A stretch of 64,000 nucleotides of DNA, taken from assembly GCA_947311845.1 (NCBI GenBank), contig CAMZMU010000027.1:25388368-25452367 (forward strand). Reading direction: 5' to 3'. This stretch comes from Poa pratensis (lineage: Eukaryota; Streptophyta; Magnoliopsida; Poales; Poaceae). Position numbers and translations under genes: made by a program. How positions within the stretch are numbered: position 1 is the stretch's first letter; every line of letters begins with the position of its first letter. The notes below the pieces were generated by a model, which made no database searches, was not told the DNA's origin, and saw nothing but the letters and a program-made list of their open reading frames with translations. Below are positions 32,953 to 45,412 of the stretch, one piece after another.

Positions 32953-33320
32953 TTTGGCTCTCGGGTGCATATGCACCCTTTATTTAAAATGCATTTTGCA
33001 CATATTTTGAAATGTCAAAAAAATTCGAAAAATGTTCGCGTGTAGGCCTTAACATTTTATGTGTTCACAAAGTCGTTTCATGAAAAACCAACATTTTTTG
33101 TGATTTGTATAAAAAAGAAAAAAATGGTTCTAAAATAAGGCATTTCACGTCACTTTTTTTTCTTTTTTACACAAGGCACAAAATATATCGGTTTTTGGTG
33201 AAACGACTTTGTGAACACATAGAATATGAAGATTTATCCGCGAAATTGTATTTTAGATTTTTTTTGATATTTTGAAATATGTTTTTCAAATACCGGGTGC
33301 ATATGCAACCGGGTGCCAAA
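32953..33320. mobile_element. Foldback MITE with GGGTGCATATGCACC termini
   Basis: The left end TTTGGCTCTCGGGTGCATAT and the reverse complement of the right end (TTTGGCACCCGGTTGCATAT) pair. A longer inner inverted similarity (GTGTTCACAAAGTCGTTTCA near 33060 versus its complement near 33200) makes the whole 368 bp fold into a hairpin. The target duplication is not clear, so the superfamily is unassigned. Confidence 0.75.
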
Positions 33321-33570
33321 GTGAATTTCCGAAACATCATGTATTTGTTGCTCAAGTGAATTACACTCTAATTATTATTTGATACACAACATACACAAGT
33401 CGTAGTCGTAGATGAAATGGTTATGGAAACGCAATAACTAATTAATACCCATCCTTCCACAAATAAAAGTACTTACAGTTTTAGGCACTGATCATTAGTA
33501 GTATCAGTGAGAGTATCTAGGTTATGGAAACGTTTTCATGCATTTTGTTGAGCATAATTTTGGTGGTTGC

Positions 33571-33852
33571 TGTTGGGAAACCACCGTACGTGTAACGTAT
33601 GGGCCCACCCTTTCTTGGGGTGGGGGCTTTCCCTCTAGATTGGTCCTCAACCCTAACCCCTCTCCCTCTATATATATATACCCCATGTATTGTATGTAGA
33701 GTGGCACACCATTGATAATAAAGATCAGTCCCAGCTATATCTCTGTGTTCTTTTACTTTTCGCGTTTGTGATTGTGTCGTGTGTATGACTCTTTCGACTA
33801 CGCTCTCGCTCCACACTCTTGGACCGGACTCGCCGACAAAGGTTGTGCAACA
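33571..33852 (+). repeat. Copia 5' LTR
   Basis: 282 bp with a TATATATATATA box near 33669 and AATAAA near 33718. It is followed by CGTTATCAGCACG where the primer-binding site is expected; this is not the common initiator-Met site. Confidence 0.93.
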
Positions 33853-34019
33853 CGTTATCAGCACGTACTGCTCCACCAACTTATCTGCATCGAGCCTCCC
33901 TCAAGCAGGCTCTCGCCGTTCATCGTCGCGGAGGTATAATCCAGATCCGATCGCAACAATGGTTTTACATCTTTTCATGTTTACGTTCTTGCCATACGTC
34001 TTACACGGATTATGTATTA

Positions 34020-34740
34020 CCTACGGTGTCGATTTCCCTCCCGAGAGCCGAGCTGACGAATACGTCGCCGACCAATGTCGATGCTCTCGGATTCATGGGG
34101 GATTTGTTGACGTCGCCGTAGGGAGTCGGTACAGACGCGACCCTGATGGTCACGGTACCGCCGCGGTGCACCAGCTGTGCGACGTGCCGTCTCGATTTCA
34201 GATGAACGGACGACGAAAATTGACATCCGAAGCGTCGGCGTAACAACGTCGTCGGCTGACTGCTGTAGAGCTGCTCGTCGTGTCTTGCGTAGGTCGGCAA
34301 GCCGCCACGCAACACACCGACCTCGCACTACGCGGCGCCGTCATCGCACTTCCGCATGAGCTGACGACCCAGATGACCTCGTAGACCTCCGTGCGTGCTC
34401 GTCGGCCCTGCTGGCCACGCAAACACGCCCGAGGCGCTGCCGAACGCCACGAGCCCTGCTGGCCGTGAGTCGCCGCACGCGTTCCCGCCGAGGTCGAGCA
34501 TGCCGTCTGCGTTTCCGTGCCACGGACGCCCGCGTGAGGCCCTGCTGGCTATCCCCGCCACCGCCCGCCTGTTCGCCGGCGACCGCGCCCCCACCTGCTC
34601 CATCCCACGGCCGCCGGCCTCGCCAGCTGCGGCGGCCGCCGCCAGCCGAACGGCCATGCTCGCATACCTAGCACGATCCGATCTGATCGATCGGCCATGT
34701 AACGGCCATGCTGGGCCAGCCTAGCTACGTGCATGACTGG
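34020..34740 (+). other. GC-rich leader of the copia element
   Basis: Between LTR 1 and gag lies about 700 bp of GC-rich sequence with overlapping frames on both strands and no recognised domain. It could be a captured fragment or an unusual leader. Confidence 0.45.
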
Positions 34741-35281
34741 TGGGCCGAAATTCGGCCCATGACGGCGGCCTAAAAAAACAAAAACAAATGTGGCTCTGTG
34801 TGGTTTGGCTGGTGGGCTTAGGCCTGGTTTTCGGCCCAGTTTCGGCCTACTGCCGTTACGGGCCGGACTGAATGACTGTCTGCGCGAAAATTTACATTTT
34901 AACATCTGTACATTTCTAGTTTTCTGCATAATTTTATTCATGCTGAATAATTTATCTGTAAGTCCCTGGAATAGTCTATTTTTGCTGAAATTGTATATCT
35001 GGGCGTAAAATAGCTACGGAAAGTCAATTTTAGAGCCAATTTTTCACGTTAGTGATGCGCTTATCATGTTTCCGTCATTATCATGCTTGTATTATATGTT
35101 TTCATTGCTAGCATTAATTGTTTAATTACTTTTAATCGCTTTGAAATCATTGTTAGCATGTTTTTAAATATTGGAACGTCATGTTAATGAACAATTGTAT
35201 CTTCATCGCATTTGTGCAATGGATTACCTGCTGTAATCCGGATTACCTGCTGTAATCTAATACGATTTGCATAAATCGCAG

Positions 35282-36202
35282 ATGGCCGGAATCGTCAACC
35301 GTGAGTTCACCGAGCTAGCCCAAGATGGGCTGAACTACCTGACGTGGGCATCGGACGTGGAGATCTTCCTCACGTCCAGGGAGCTGACCAAGGTGATTGG
35401 CGTGGGGACCCAGGCGGTCACCGACGCTGTCACCTCTGCTCAGAATGCCTAGGCTCTGCATTTTCTGCGTCACCACCTCTGCAGTACTCTGAAAAATGAG
35501 TACATGGCTGAGCGGAGTGCTTTGGACCTCTGGAATACTCTTAAACAACGTTTCGAGCGACTGAAGTACACTGTTCGCCCGCAGGTAGAGGCGGAGTGGA
35601 TGCGTCTGAGGTTTCAGGACTTCAAGACGGTGGGAGACTATAATTCGGTTTTGCACCGGATTTGCACCTCTCTTCGGATGTGTGGTGTCACTATCACCGA
35701 CAACCAGAAGATTGAGAAAACTCTCTCCACTTTCCACCCCAACGTTGTATAGTACTCGTGAAACTACCACCAGGGGCAGTACACGCAGTATGCAGAGCTT
35801 GTGGACATACTCCAGGTGGAGGAGACGCAGGATGAGCTCTTGCGAAAGAACTCTCTCGCGCAGCCACTTGGGGCGAGTTCCCGTCAGGAGGCCCATGCTA
35901 ACGTCTAGAAGGTCCATGTGCCTCTCAAGAAGAAGAGAGGCATGAAGGGCAAGAAGGCGCCTCACCCCCCACACCAGGCTCAGCAGCATCAGCCAGGAAA
36001 GGGGGAGCAGAGGCCCCAGGACTGCTACCGGTGCGGCTCTACAGAACACTTCTCACGCCAGTGTCGTGCGCCTAAGGACGTTGTGGCAGCGTACAAGGCT
36101 AGTAAGAAGGTGCATGAATCGCACCTCGCCTTAGTACAGTGGGAGGCACCACCAGCACCCATGGTGGCGCCTAAGCTCCTCCCGCCGCCTCCATGGAGAT
36201 AG
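35282..36202 (+). pseudogene. Copia gag remnant with CCHC zinc knuckle
   Basis: Translation starts MAGIVNREFTELAQDGLNYL. It shows the copia gag (UBN2-type) region with WNTLKQRFERLKYT and CTSLRMCGVTITDNQKIEK, a basic stretch, then the knuckle CYRCGSTEHFSRQC (about 36024-36065). In-frame stops occur near 35450, 35750 and 35908, so it is dead. Gag packages element RNA in virus-like particles. Confidence 0.88.
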
Positions 36203-38433
36203 CTCCGACGGACGTCGGCGTCTCTATGAAGGTCGATCACTTGGCGCGCCCTTTTGCGCCTCGTGTAGGCACTGATGATGATCCTATACTCAGTGAGGAG
36301 CAGTTCGCACAGTTGGAGATTGAGTGTGAAGTGAACGGCGCGTTCACTATGCCCGTCTAAGCTTCCACTGCTTAATTTATCATGATTCCTTAGGCTATTT
36401 GAGATACATTTGGTTTTCTAAGCTCTATGCTGAGAGCAAGACATATTCATTATTTCGACGCTTGAATGACATTTGGTTATCGTTCATTAATTCCTCTATT
36501 TAAATATGATGGTATGTTATGTTCTGAGATATATATGCATTTGTTCTGTAATGTTGCTATTTCCTCGCTCCATTATTTTAGTTACATGCAAATATCTTAG
36601 AACACGTGTGGCACCCCAATGGAGTAAACATGTCTTGTGGCAAACGATACACAAATACCATCTTCAGGGAGATTATGTGCTTTGAGTCTGATAAAATTCT
36701 CGAGGTAGTGTTATGAAAATCGCCGGCTGCGATCCTTATATAGTTGGCTCCGGACGAGCCACTATCATACTAGCCATGGGAACAACTTTGATCATTAACG
36801 ATGCATTGTTGTACCCCGAGTCAGTCGCACCCCCTGAAGTTTCAATGGTTTTTCACGCTAATAGTCTCCAGCTGAGACCGGTGTTATGAACGGTATGGAA
36901 TGCCTCCTAATCACCGGGCGCGATGAAAATAGTAAACATGTCCTTGGAAAATTTTCCTCCATTGGACACATGGCTATGCTACATGGTAATTGTAGCACTG
37001 CCTGTGTATACTACCTTCCGATGCTCTGAACTATTTTGCCTATGGCATGATAGATTTGGCCACTCAGTCTAAATATGATGAGGAATATACAACTCAAACG
37101 GTCATAATGTTAAAGTGAAAAACTTCCCGAATCCTGATGATTTCGTGTGCTTCGCATACTCTACGGGGAAGTTATTCATTAGACCGTCCCCCTTAAGCGG
37201 TCTGATTCAGCCCATCTCAGGGTTGTTTTGGTACTTTATGGTACACATCGATGCTTTTTAAATGGTCCACTGTTTGCCTGCTGGAACATAAAACCATGGC
37301 AATGTGAATCGCAGTCGAACATTTAGTACCGCGTGTCCAAACGCAAAATGGACTGGCAAAGGCATTGATTAAATTCATTACAAGACCACCCCTTCAGAGT
37401 TGTAATTCGCCAACCAGATGTTGGGGCACACCGTGTGACACGCTGCTTAACTCATCAAATTTAGTCTGTTGTTCTACAACATCGATTCTCATATGCAGCT
37501 TGCGTAGGGGTCGGCACCGAAGTTTTCCCACCTTTATAGGTTCGGTTGCCAGGTGTATGTACCGATACAACCACCCCAGCAATCAACAATGGGTCTGCTC
37601 CGTAAGTCGGGGATATACGTTGGTTATGACACAGTGTCCATAATCAGGTATTTGGACCCATGACAAGTGAATGTCATACGGCCCGCTTTGCTGATTGCAT
37701 TGTCGAGGATCTCTTTCCGACTTTAGGGGGAGATAATCAACCCCTTGATGATAAAAGTCGAGAAATCACGTGCTAAGTCACGGAGATCCACGCTCATGAC
37801 CCACGCATTGCTGAGACAAATAAGGAAGTCCAAAAGAAAATTGATTTGCATGCATTAGCGAATCAACTACCTGATCACTTTGGTGACTTAAAAACTGCGA
37901 GAAAGTCGCATATGCCTACGTGCAATGCACTGGAAAGGGTTGAGATACCGAAGTTAACTATGGTACACCCGCTCCCGTCCAAAGGCCTAAAAGGACGCGA
38001 AATCCGGTTTCTCAACTCCTAAGTACTCGGGGACGCCTGAGGAAGAAGGATAAGAGAGATTTATCACAGACAGTCACCAAAGCCCCTAGTAAGAAAAAGG
38101 GGAGCCAATTGAGACCTGGCATAAGTACAGAAAGTCCTGTGCACGGGATTCCGGACTTGAATGTCCCTATTGAGGGAACATCCAGCGGAGATGTGAGTAC
38201 ACACATCGGCGCGGAAGAGCTAAAGGACCTCGCTCCTTTAATGGGAAATACGGTAGAGCAAGAGGTAGCGCCAGATGCGCCCCATGACGAAATGGCCATA
38301 AATTATGTAAATAAGGGAGAGTCAAGGAACCGAGCAATGGCAATTGTCGACATTAACTTTGCTATAGAATTGCCTCAATCATAGATCCTGACCCTAGGCC
38401 TAACAATCTCGCTGATTGTGAAATAAGGTCGGA

Positions 38434-39853
38434 TTGGAAAGATTGGCAGGAGGCAGTTACCTCACGCATGAGGCGTATCGGTACAGAGCAAGACTCGTCG
38501 CTCAAGGGTTCACTCAACGACCAGATGTCGATACTGAGGAAACTTACTCCCCAGTCTTGGATGGTATAACCTTTAGATACTTGATCTCAGTGGTAGTAAA
38601 TTTGGACTTAACAATGAAATTGGTAGATGTTGTACTGCTTACCTATATGGTAACCTTGATTCGGAAACTTACATGAAGGTACCAACAGGTATCCCCATTC
38701 CGAACCAAGAGAGCAAATTGGTGTCTATACATTGTTCTTCTTCAGAAGACATTGTACGGACCTAAACAGTCTGGTAGGATGTCGTATAAACTCTTAAGCG
38801 ATTTCCTTCATCAGAAGGGCTACACAAGCAACAAAGATTACCCACGCGTATTTATACGGTGATCCCAAGATGGATTCTGTATAATCTCGGTGTATGTGGA
38901 TGATTTGAATATAATCGGTACACCTAGAGATATTGAGGAAGCGAGTTCCTACCTGATGTCGGAATTCGAGATGAAGGATTTGGGTAAAACCAAGTTCTGT
39001 CTGGGTCTGCAACTTGAACATTCCCATGCTGGGATTCTAGTGCACCAGTCTGCCTACAACCAGAAGGTGTTAGAGAGATTTGGATTTCATAAGGCATATC
39101 CTTCGAAGACCCCAATGATTGGGAGGTCTTTGCAACAAGATAATGACCCGTTCAGGCCTAAGGAAGAGGGGGAGGAAATTCTGGGACCGGAATTCCCCTA
39201 CTTGAGCACCGTTGGAGCACTCATGTACCTCGCGAATTGTACACGGCCGGACATTGAATTCGCTGTCAATTTACTTGCTAGGTACAGTTCTGAGCCTACC
39301 AATAGACATTGGAAAGGCATCAAGGACGTCTTCCGATACCTGCAAGGGACAAAGATCTTGGGCTGTTTATAGGAGAAACCAAGACCTATCATTGGTGGAT
39401 CTCCGTGATGCAGGTTACCTGTCGGACCCGCACACCTCCAAGTCACAGACTGGATATGTTTTCATTTGTGGTGAAACTACTGTTTCTTGGAAATCGTCTA
39501 GGAAAAGTCTTGTATAGACTTTGACGAACCACTCCGAAACCATAGCACTATAAGAAGCATCACAGGAGTGTGCATGGCTTCGACGGATGATTCGCCACAT
39601 TCAGCAGACCTGTGGGATGAACACTGTACAAACCCCCACCATTATCTATGAAGATAATGCAGCTTGTGTTGCACAAGTGCAGTCAGGGCATGTGAAGAGT
39701 AATCTTATCAACCCCAAGTTTTTCTATGCGCATGACTTGCAGAAGACGAACGAGGTGAGAATCTTGCATATTAAGTCGTGTGACAATCTTGCTGATATGT
39801 TCACTAAATCATTACCGGAATCATCTTTTGAGAGGTGTTCGTGGAATTGGTAG
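38434..39853 (+). pseudogene. Copia reverse transcriptase / RNase H remnant
   Basis: Broken frames contain YRARLVAQGFTQRPDVD, ETYSPV, then VYVDDLNIIGTPRDIEEA (catalytic YVDD), FCLGLQLEHSHAGILVHQSA, STVGALMYLANCTRPDIEFA, and the RNase H block (SQTGYVFICGETTVSWKSS, TIIYEDNAACVAQVQSGHVK, HIKSCDNLADMFTKSLPES). Frameshifts lie near 38650, 39370 and 39515. Confidence 0.92.
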
Positions 39854-40135
39854 GATGAGACTTAGACATATGCCAGACTCTGGGGAGATTCTTTACACCC
39901 CGACATCTGTGAAATCTTGATCAAGATGATCAAGTACTCAACCTGATGTTGAGTGGATTGTACTCTTTTTCCCTTATGTGAGTTTTCCCGATGTTTCTCA
40001 CATTGAGGTTTTTAATGAGGCAGTTCGTGCAACATGATGAGACGTATGCTATGCGCTCTTTCTCCATATTTTTCCCACTGGGTTTTTCGGAGTTTTTGAG
40101 ACATAGACAATACGAGGTGTCGGACCAAGGGGGAG

Positions 40136-40414
40136 TGTTGGGAAACCACCGTATGTGTAACGTACGGGCCCACCCTTTCTTGGGGTGGGGGTTTTCCCTC
40201 TAGATTGGTCCTCAACCCTAACCCCTCTCCCTCCTATATATACCCCATGTATTGTATGTAGAGTGACACACCATTGATAATAAAGATCAGTCCCAGCTAT
40301 ATCTATGTGTTCTTTTACTTTTCACGTCTGTGATTGTGTCGCGTGTACGACTCTTTTGACTACGCTCTCGCTCCACACACTTGGACCGGACTCGCTGGCA
40401 AAGGTTGTGCAACA
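40136..40414 (+). repeat. Copia 3' LTR
   Basis: 279 bp, differing from the 5' LTR by a handful of substitutions and a short TA-repeat length difference, so the insertion is comparatively recent although the interior is decayed. Confidence 0.93.
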
Positions 40415-40697
40415 GTTGCTATACAAATGTACAGTACTTAAAATGCGAACAGCTCTGATATCATAATCACTTTGGACACATTAGTAGAGTGATAAATAAG
40501 GCAATTCCTGTGATCTACATTGCCTCGATCCCACAGCATTGTAGGTTTAATTACTCCGGTAAATGATTTACCGTAAATCTTACTCCACAATACGTGGCAC
40601 ATGATCGAACTCGGAGCTTCGGATCCACTTGACCAGAATTAATTGATGTCTGTCTGGTAAAACTTCTCATCTCCCGTTTCATTCACCACTCATATCT

Positions 40698-40770
40698 TTC
40701 TTTCCTCTTCCCCTCACCCACACAGAAGAGCTCCAACCGCGCCGCTGCCCTCTCCGCCTCTCCCGCCACC
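40698..40770 (+). repeat. 73-bp copy of the TBL gene leader, upstream side
   Basis: Matches 45340-45412 at all but one position (starting TTCTTTCCTCTTCCCCTC and ending CTCTCCCGCCACC). The downstream copy is contiguous with the TBL 5' UTR. The two copies flank 4.57 kb of transposon-like DNA. Confidence 0.9.
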
Positions 40771-41389
40771 CGGGGATCTCACGCGTCGATCCCCCGGGTT
40801 GAGAATCGTCCGATGGGTCTCCGTGTGGCCGTTGGATGTCGCGACAGCCGCGCGCTGCATACTCGCATGCAGAAAGAAACAAACACGTCGCTTTCCATCA
40901 GACGTTTGACTATTCCGTCTCTGCGTTGTCCGGCCCGTGCGAGGCTGATTATGGAAGATACACATTTTCCCCTTAGTTTCGTCCTTGAACTACTGGAATT
41001 AGTATTATTTCTGGCTGGAGTGCTCTCGTAGCATCATGGCAGCAATTTTTTTTAGCTTTGTAGCAAAAACGATTTGATCACAAAATAGAAAAAAAAGACC
41101 AAGGCATATACCTAATCGGAGACGTTGTACCAAAAAATAAAATTGTATTATTGTAGCAAAACCAACCTCGCTTAGCAAAAACTTTGCTATTGTAGCAAAT
41201 CTGACGAGAATTTGTTGACAACATTGGAGAACACCTGATGCGGCATCGCCGATGCAGGAGCACCATGGTAGGTACTTGCAGCAACGTGGAATATATGTTG
41301 TAGCATCTTTCTCCAGAGCTCCGATGAGGCATCTCGCACCATCGGAGATGCTTTTATGGAGCAAAACGCGCGCCGTCCGTAACATCGTT

Positions 41390-42030
41390 GTGTGCCGTCG
41401 GTAGCAACGTCGCGCGCCCCCGGTGGCATATCGCCGACTCATCGGAAGCAATGACATGCACCATCGGTAGTATCGTCGGTAGCAACCTCGTGAGACATCG
41501 TCGGCTCGTCGGTAGCAACCTCATGAGACGTCGGTCGCTTCCGCGTGTAGAATTGTCGGATACCGTCGGTAGCATCATCGGCTCGTCGTTATCATAGATG
41601 ATTTCATGGAGCAAAAGACGCGTCGTCGGTATCATCGCTGCGTGTCGTCGGTAGCACGTCATGCACCCCAGGTAGCATCGCCGGCTCGTCGGTAGCAATG
41701 ACATGCGCCGACGGGTAGCATTGTCGGCTCGTCGGTAGCAACGCCGCGAGACGTCTGTAGCATCCACTCGTAGCTTTGCCGGATACCGTCGGTAGCATCG
41801 TCAGCTCATCGGTAGCAATGGCGCGAGACGTCGGTAGCATCTTCTCATAACTTTGCCCGGATATCGTCGGTAGCATCGTCGGCTCGTCGGTAGCAATGAC
41901 ACGCGCCATCGATAGCATCACCACGTGTCGTCGGTAGCAACACCGCTCGCAGGTAGCATCGTCGGCTCGTCGGTAGCAATGTCATGCGCCATCGGTAGCA
42001 ACACCACAAGCCGTGGACACATTGTTAGCA
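41390..42030. repeat. Irregular minisatellite based on CGTCGGTAGCA
   Basis: More than fifteen variants of CGTCGGTAGCA(A/T) separated by CGTCGGCTCGT and GACATGCGCC-type links. Long frames on the - strand here are products of the repeat, not genes. Confidence 0.8.
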
Positions 42031-42073
42031 AAACTACAAAACCGTTGTAGCAAAAATAAATTGAGTTGTTGTA

Positions 42074-43666
42074 TGATACGTCTCAAACGTATCTATAATT
42101 TTTGATGTTCCATGCTTGTTTTATACCAATTGCTACATGTTTTGCATCTACTTTATATCACTTTTATACATTTTTTGGGACTAACCTATTAACAAGATGC
42201 CGAAGTGTCAGTTCCTGTTTTCTGCTGTTTTTGTATTCCAGAAAAGCTAGTCTGGAAATATTCTCGGAATTGGACGAAACTTCACGGGAGTCCCTATTTT
42301 ACCAGAACTCATCTGACGGACCAAAGAGGCGACGGAGAGGAGCCACGTGGGCCCCACACGTGGCCAGGGCGCGGGGCCCCCCTGCCACGCCCTGGGGTGG
42401 TGTGGGCCCCACAGGCCTCTCCAGCCGCCGCCCTTTCGCCTACTTATTCCCCCCGACGCGAAAACCCTAAGTGCCTGAGCAAATATCCACGAAAAGTTCC
42501 AGAGACGCCGCCGTCGTCAACCCTAGCTCGGGAGGGTTCAGAACCTCTTCCCGGCACTCTGCCGGAGAGGGGAATCGTCACCGGAGTCTTCTACATCGCC
42601 ATGCCTGCCTCCGGAGTGATGCGTGAGTAGTTCATCCTTGGACTACGGGTCCATAGCAGTAGCTAGATGGTTGTCTCTCCACTTTGTGCCATCATGTTTA
42701 GATCTTGTGAGCTGCCCTACATGATCAAGATCATATTATTGTAATGCTACATGTTGTGTTTGCTGGGATCCGATGAATATTATGTCAAGTTGATTATCAA
42801 TCTATCTTATATGTTATTTAAGATCTTGCATGTTTTCCGTTACTCGTAGATGTTTTGGCCAAGTAGATGCTTGTAACTCCAAGAGAGAGTATTTATGCTA
42901 GATAGTGGGTTCATGTCTCCGTTTAACCTGGGACAGTGACAGAAAGTTCTAAGGTTGTGGATGTGCTGTTGCCACTAGGGATAACCTAACGATGCTATGT
43001 CCACGGACATATGTGTTTGTTTACATTACGCACTTTACTTAATGCAATTATCCGTTGCTTGCAACTTAATACCAATGGGGAACTCGGATGACAACCCGGC
43101 GGTGGATTATTAGTCATAGATGCTGTTGGATAACGATCTATGTATTATGTCGTAATGCCCAATTAAATATCATAGTAGTCAACATGTCATGTATATGCAT
43201 TGTCATGCGCTCACTATTCGTCAATTGCCCAGCTATAATTTGTTCACCCAACATGTTAGTTATCTTTTATGGAGAGACATCACTAGTGAACTGTGGACCC
43301 CGGTCCATTCTTTTACACTGATTAAACAACCACAAACTGCAAACTGTTCCTTTTTCATTCTCTGCAATTTAATACTCATTTTCCACACCATACGTTTAAT
43401 CCTTTGTTTTCAGCAAGCCAGTGAGATTGACAACCTCACTGTTTCGTTGGGGCAAAGTAGTTTGATTGTGTTGTGTGCAGATTCCACGTCAACAGTCCAG
43501 ACTCCCATCAACAACACTATTTTTCTGGCGCCGTTGACAACCTTCTGAAGAGTTGCTGCTCCTAGTGGTTCGATAACCTTGGTTTCTTTCTGAGGGAAAA
43601 CTTGCTGCTGACTACATCATACCTTCCTCTTAAGATCTCCCAACGAACGTGTGTTTCACGTCATCA
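42074..43666 (+). mobile_element. LTR-type element TGATACGTCTC...CGTCATCA with 5-bp target duplication
   Basis: Starts TGATACGTCTCAAACGTATC and ends TTTCACGTCATCA, flanked by TTGTA on both sides (42069-42073 and 43667-43671). TG...CA ends and a 5-bp duplication indicate an LTR-retrotransposon derivative. No internal second LTR was seen, so it may be a solo LTR or a short non-coding derivative. CTGGCGCCGTTGACAACC (about 43527) resembles the TGGCGCCGTTGCC-type primer site of cereal gypsy elements and hints at LTR plus interior. No coding domains. Confidence 0.72.
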
Positions 43667-45339
43667 TTGTAGCAAAAAAAGACTTCGCGAGAGACATCAC
43701 CGGAGACCTCGCCGGAGATCCGTAGCAAAAAAAATGTGCTATTGTAGCAAAATCGATTTCGCCGGAGACATCGACGGAGACCTCGCCGGAAACATCGTAG
43801 CAAAATCTTTATCCTATTGTAGCAAAACACATAACAATAATAGCAAAAAAAAATGTTATATTGCCGCATCGTTGCAAAAAATTCTTCCGGCGAGGTTCTC
43901 CTATGAGATTTAAAATTCAAAACAGCAGAACAAATTGTAGCAAAAAATTTCTTCTTAGAATGCAAATTTACAGAACCTATGGCGCAAAAAATACAGACAT
44001 TTGCATTAAAAGGGGAAGCTCTTGCTACAAAACTTCCAAACATTTGCACCACGTTTATAAAAATTGCTGTCAAGAAAGAAACTTGCTATGGATGTGCACC
44101 GTGGCCACCTGCCCGCTGGCTCGAAGCAACTACCCTCGCCGGTGGCAGGGGCCGGTGGTAGCACCGCCCAACACCATAGGAAGCAGCACCCGACAGCGTA
44201 AGAAGCAACACCTGACGCCAGTTGCAGCATCGCCGTTGCCGGAGTTAGCGTTGTCGCCGCTGGCTCGGAGCACCTGCCCTCGCCGGTGGTAGCACTTCGC
44301 GACGCCGTGGGAAGCACACCCCATCACCGATGGTAGCACCGTCGCTGTCGGCTCGCAGCAGCCTCACTTGTCGGTGGTAGCACCGTCCGACTCCGACACC
44401 GCCGGGAGCACTTCTCGTTGCCGATGGTAGCACCACCCGACACCATAGGAAGCATCAAAGCATCTGCGCCTTGTCTTCACAGCACCGCCGCACCTGCTCC
44501 TAGCGTCCGTCCTCCGCTCGCAGTCGCGCTTGTTCGGTAGCACCACCGCCACCGCCGGCTGCGGCTAGAAGCACCGTTGTGCCACCATGGTAGCAGTACC
44601 ATCGTGCCATAGCAGCACCGGCGTTCGTGAGGCAGCGCCGTCGTGCCATGGCAGCTGCGCCTCAGTGCAATTGCAGCACAGCGCGACCACCACGACAGCA
44701 GCGCCGCCGTGCCATGGCAGCTGATCGAGGAGACGACATCGAGCTCGCCTGAGGCCTCGCCGGACGGAGCTACAAACCTTTCAAAAAATTGCGGAGCAAC
44801 GCCTCCCTTCCGTGGGAGCACCGCCGCCCTCCTTTGGAAGCACCGCCAATCGCCTACGGTACCACGGCCGGCCACCGCTAGTCATCTCGAATCCCAGCTC
44901 GCATCGGCGACGCGGCGCGGCGCAGGGAAGCCGGTCCGCGGCGGCGTGGCTCAGATGTGGAAGTCGGTGGCCATAGTGGGGCGGTGGTTGTGTGAGGCGA
45001 CGAGAAGGAGACGCCGAGGCGGGTCGGGGGACGCGGTGAGGCTCGAGGCGAACCGTGGGGAGGCGGCGGCGCTGCGCAGGGAATCCGGCCCGTGGCGGCG
45101 TGGGAAGCCGGCCCACGGCGGCGTGGCTCGGATGAGGAGGCCAGTGGCCGGAGCGGGATGGTGGTTGTATGGCGAGAAGAGGAGCTGGGGCTCGGGACGA
45201 GGAAAGACATAACGAGTGGAGGTGAGAGGAATAGAGGATACGAGAAGATAAGGTAGGAGGCCGCGTGGGACGCGTGGCGAGCGCTCGACCCGTGGGACGC
45301 GAGCGTGCGATCCCCCGGGGATTACAAGGCTTTTTCCCA

Positions 45340-45412
45340 TTCTTTCCTCTTCCCCTCGCCCACACAGAAGAGCTCCAACCGCGCCGCTGCCCTCTCCGCC
45401 TCTCCCGCCACC
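45340..45412 (+). repeat. 73-bp TBL leader copy, gene-proximal side
   Basis: Partner of 40698-40770; lies about 200 bp upstream of the TBL start codon. CT-rich, as is common for plant 5' UTRs. Confidence 0.9.

Larger units (their letters stand above)
33571..40414 (+). mobile_element. Full-length but decayed Ty1/copia retrotransposon (6.84 kb)
   Basis: LTR 1 33571-33852 and LTR 2 40136-40414 are nearly identical, begin TGTTGGGAAACC and end GTGCAACA, with target duplication GTTGC (33566-33570 and 40415-40419). A purine tract (AAGGGGGAG) precedes LTR 2. Gag remains at 35282-36202 and reverse transcriptase/RNase H at 38434-39853. Protease and integrase are not recognisable in 36370-38400, which has no long frame. 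Numerous stops show it cannot move by itself. The order gag...RT-RNase H with integrase expected upstream of RT is that of copia. Confidence 0.95.
40771..45339. mobile_element. 4.57-kb insertion between the two copies of the TBL leader
   Basis: Ends are related: the left begins CGGGGATCTCACGCGTCGAT, and the reverse complement of the right end contains CCGGGGGATCGCACGC, a possible short TIR. The interior has GTAGCAAAA-rich arms (41050-41210 and 43670-44050), an irregular minisatellite (41390-42030) and a GC-rich right part with GTAGCACC-type repeats (44150-45330). No transposase is recognised. Element 42074-43666 is nested in it. The repeat-rich arms suggest a non-autonomous DNA transposon (Mutator-like would fit); superfamily uncertain. 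Confidence 0.6.

Noticed and set aside
41354..41924. Minus-strand ORFs in the 41-42 kb region
   Set aside because: Translations of the CGTCGGTAGCA minisatellite, which stays open in several frames.
41390..42030. CRISPR-like array appearance
   Set aside because: Irregular minisatellite without fixed-length spacers, in plant nuclear DNA.
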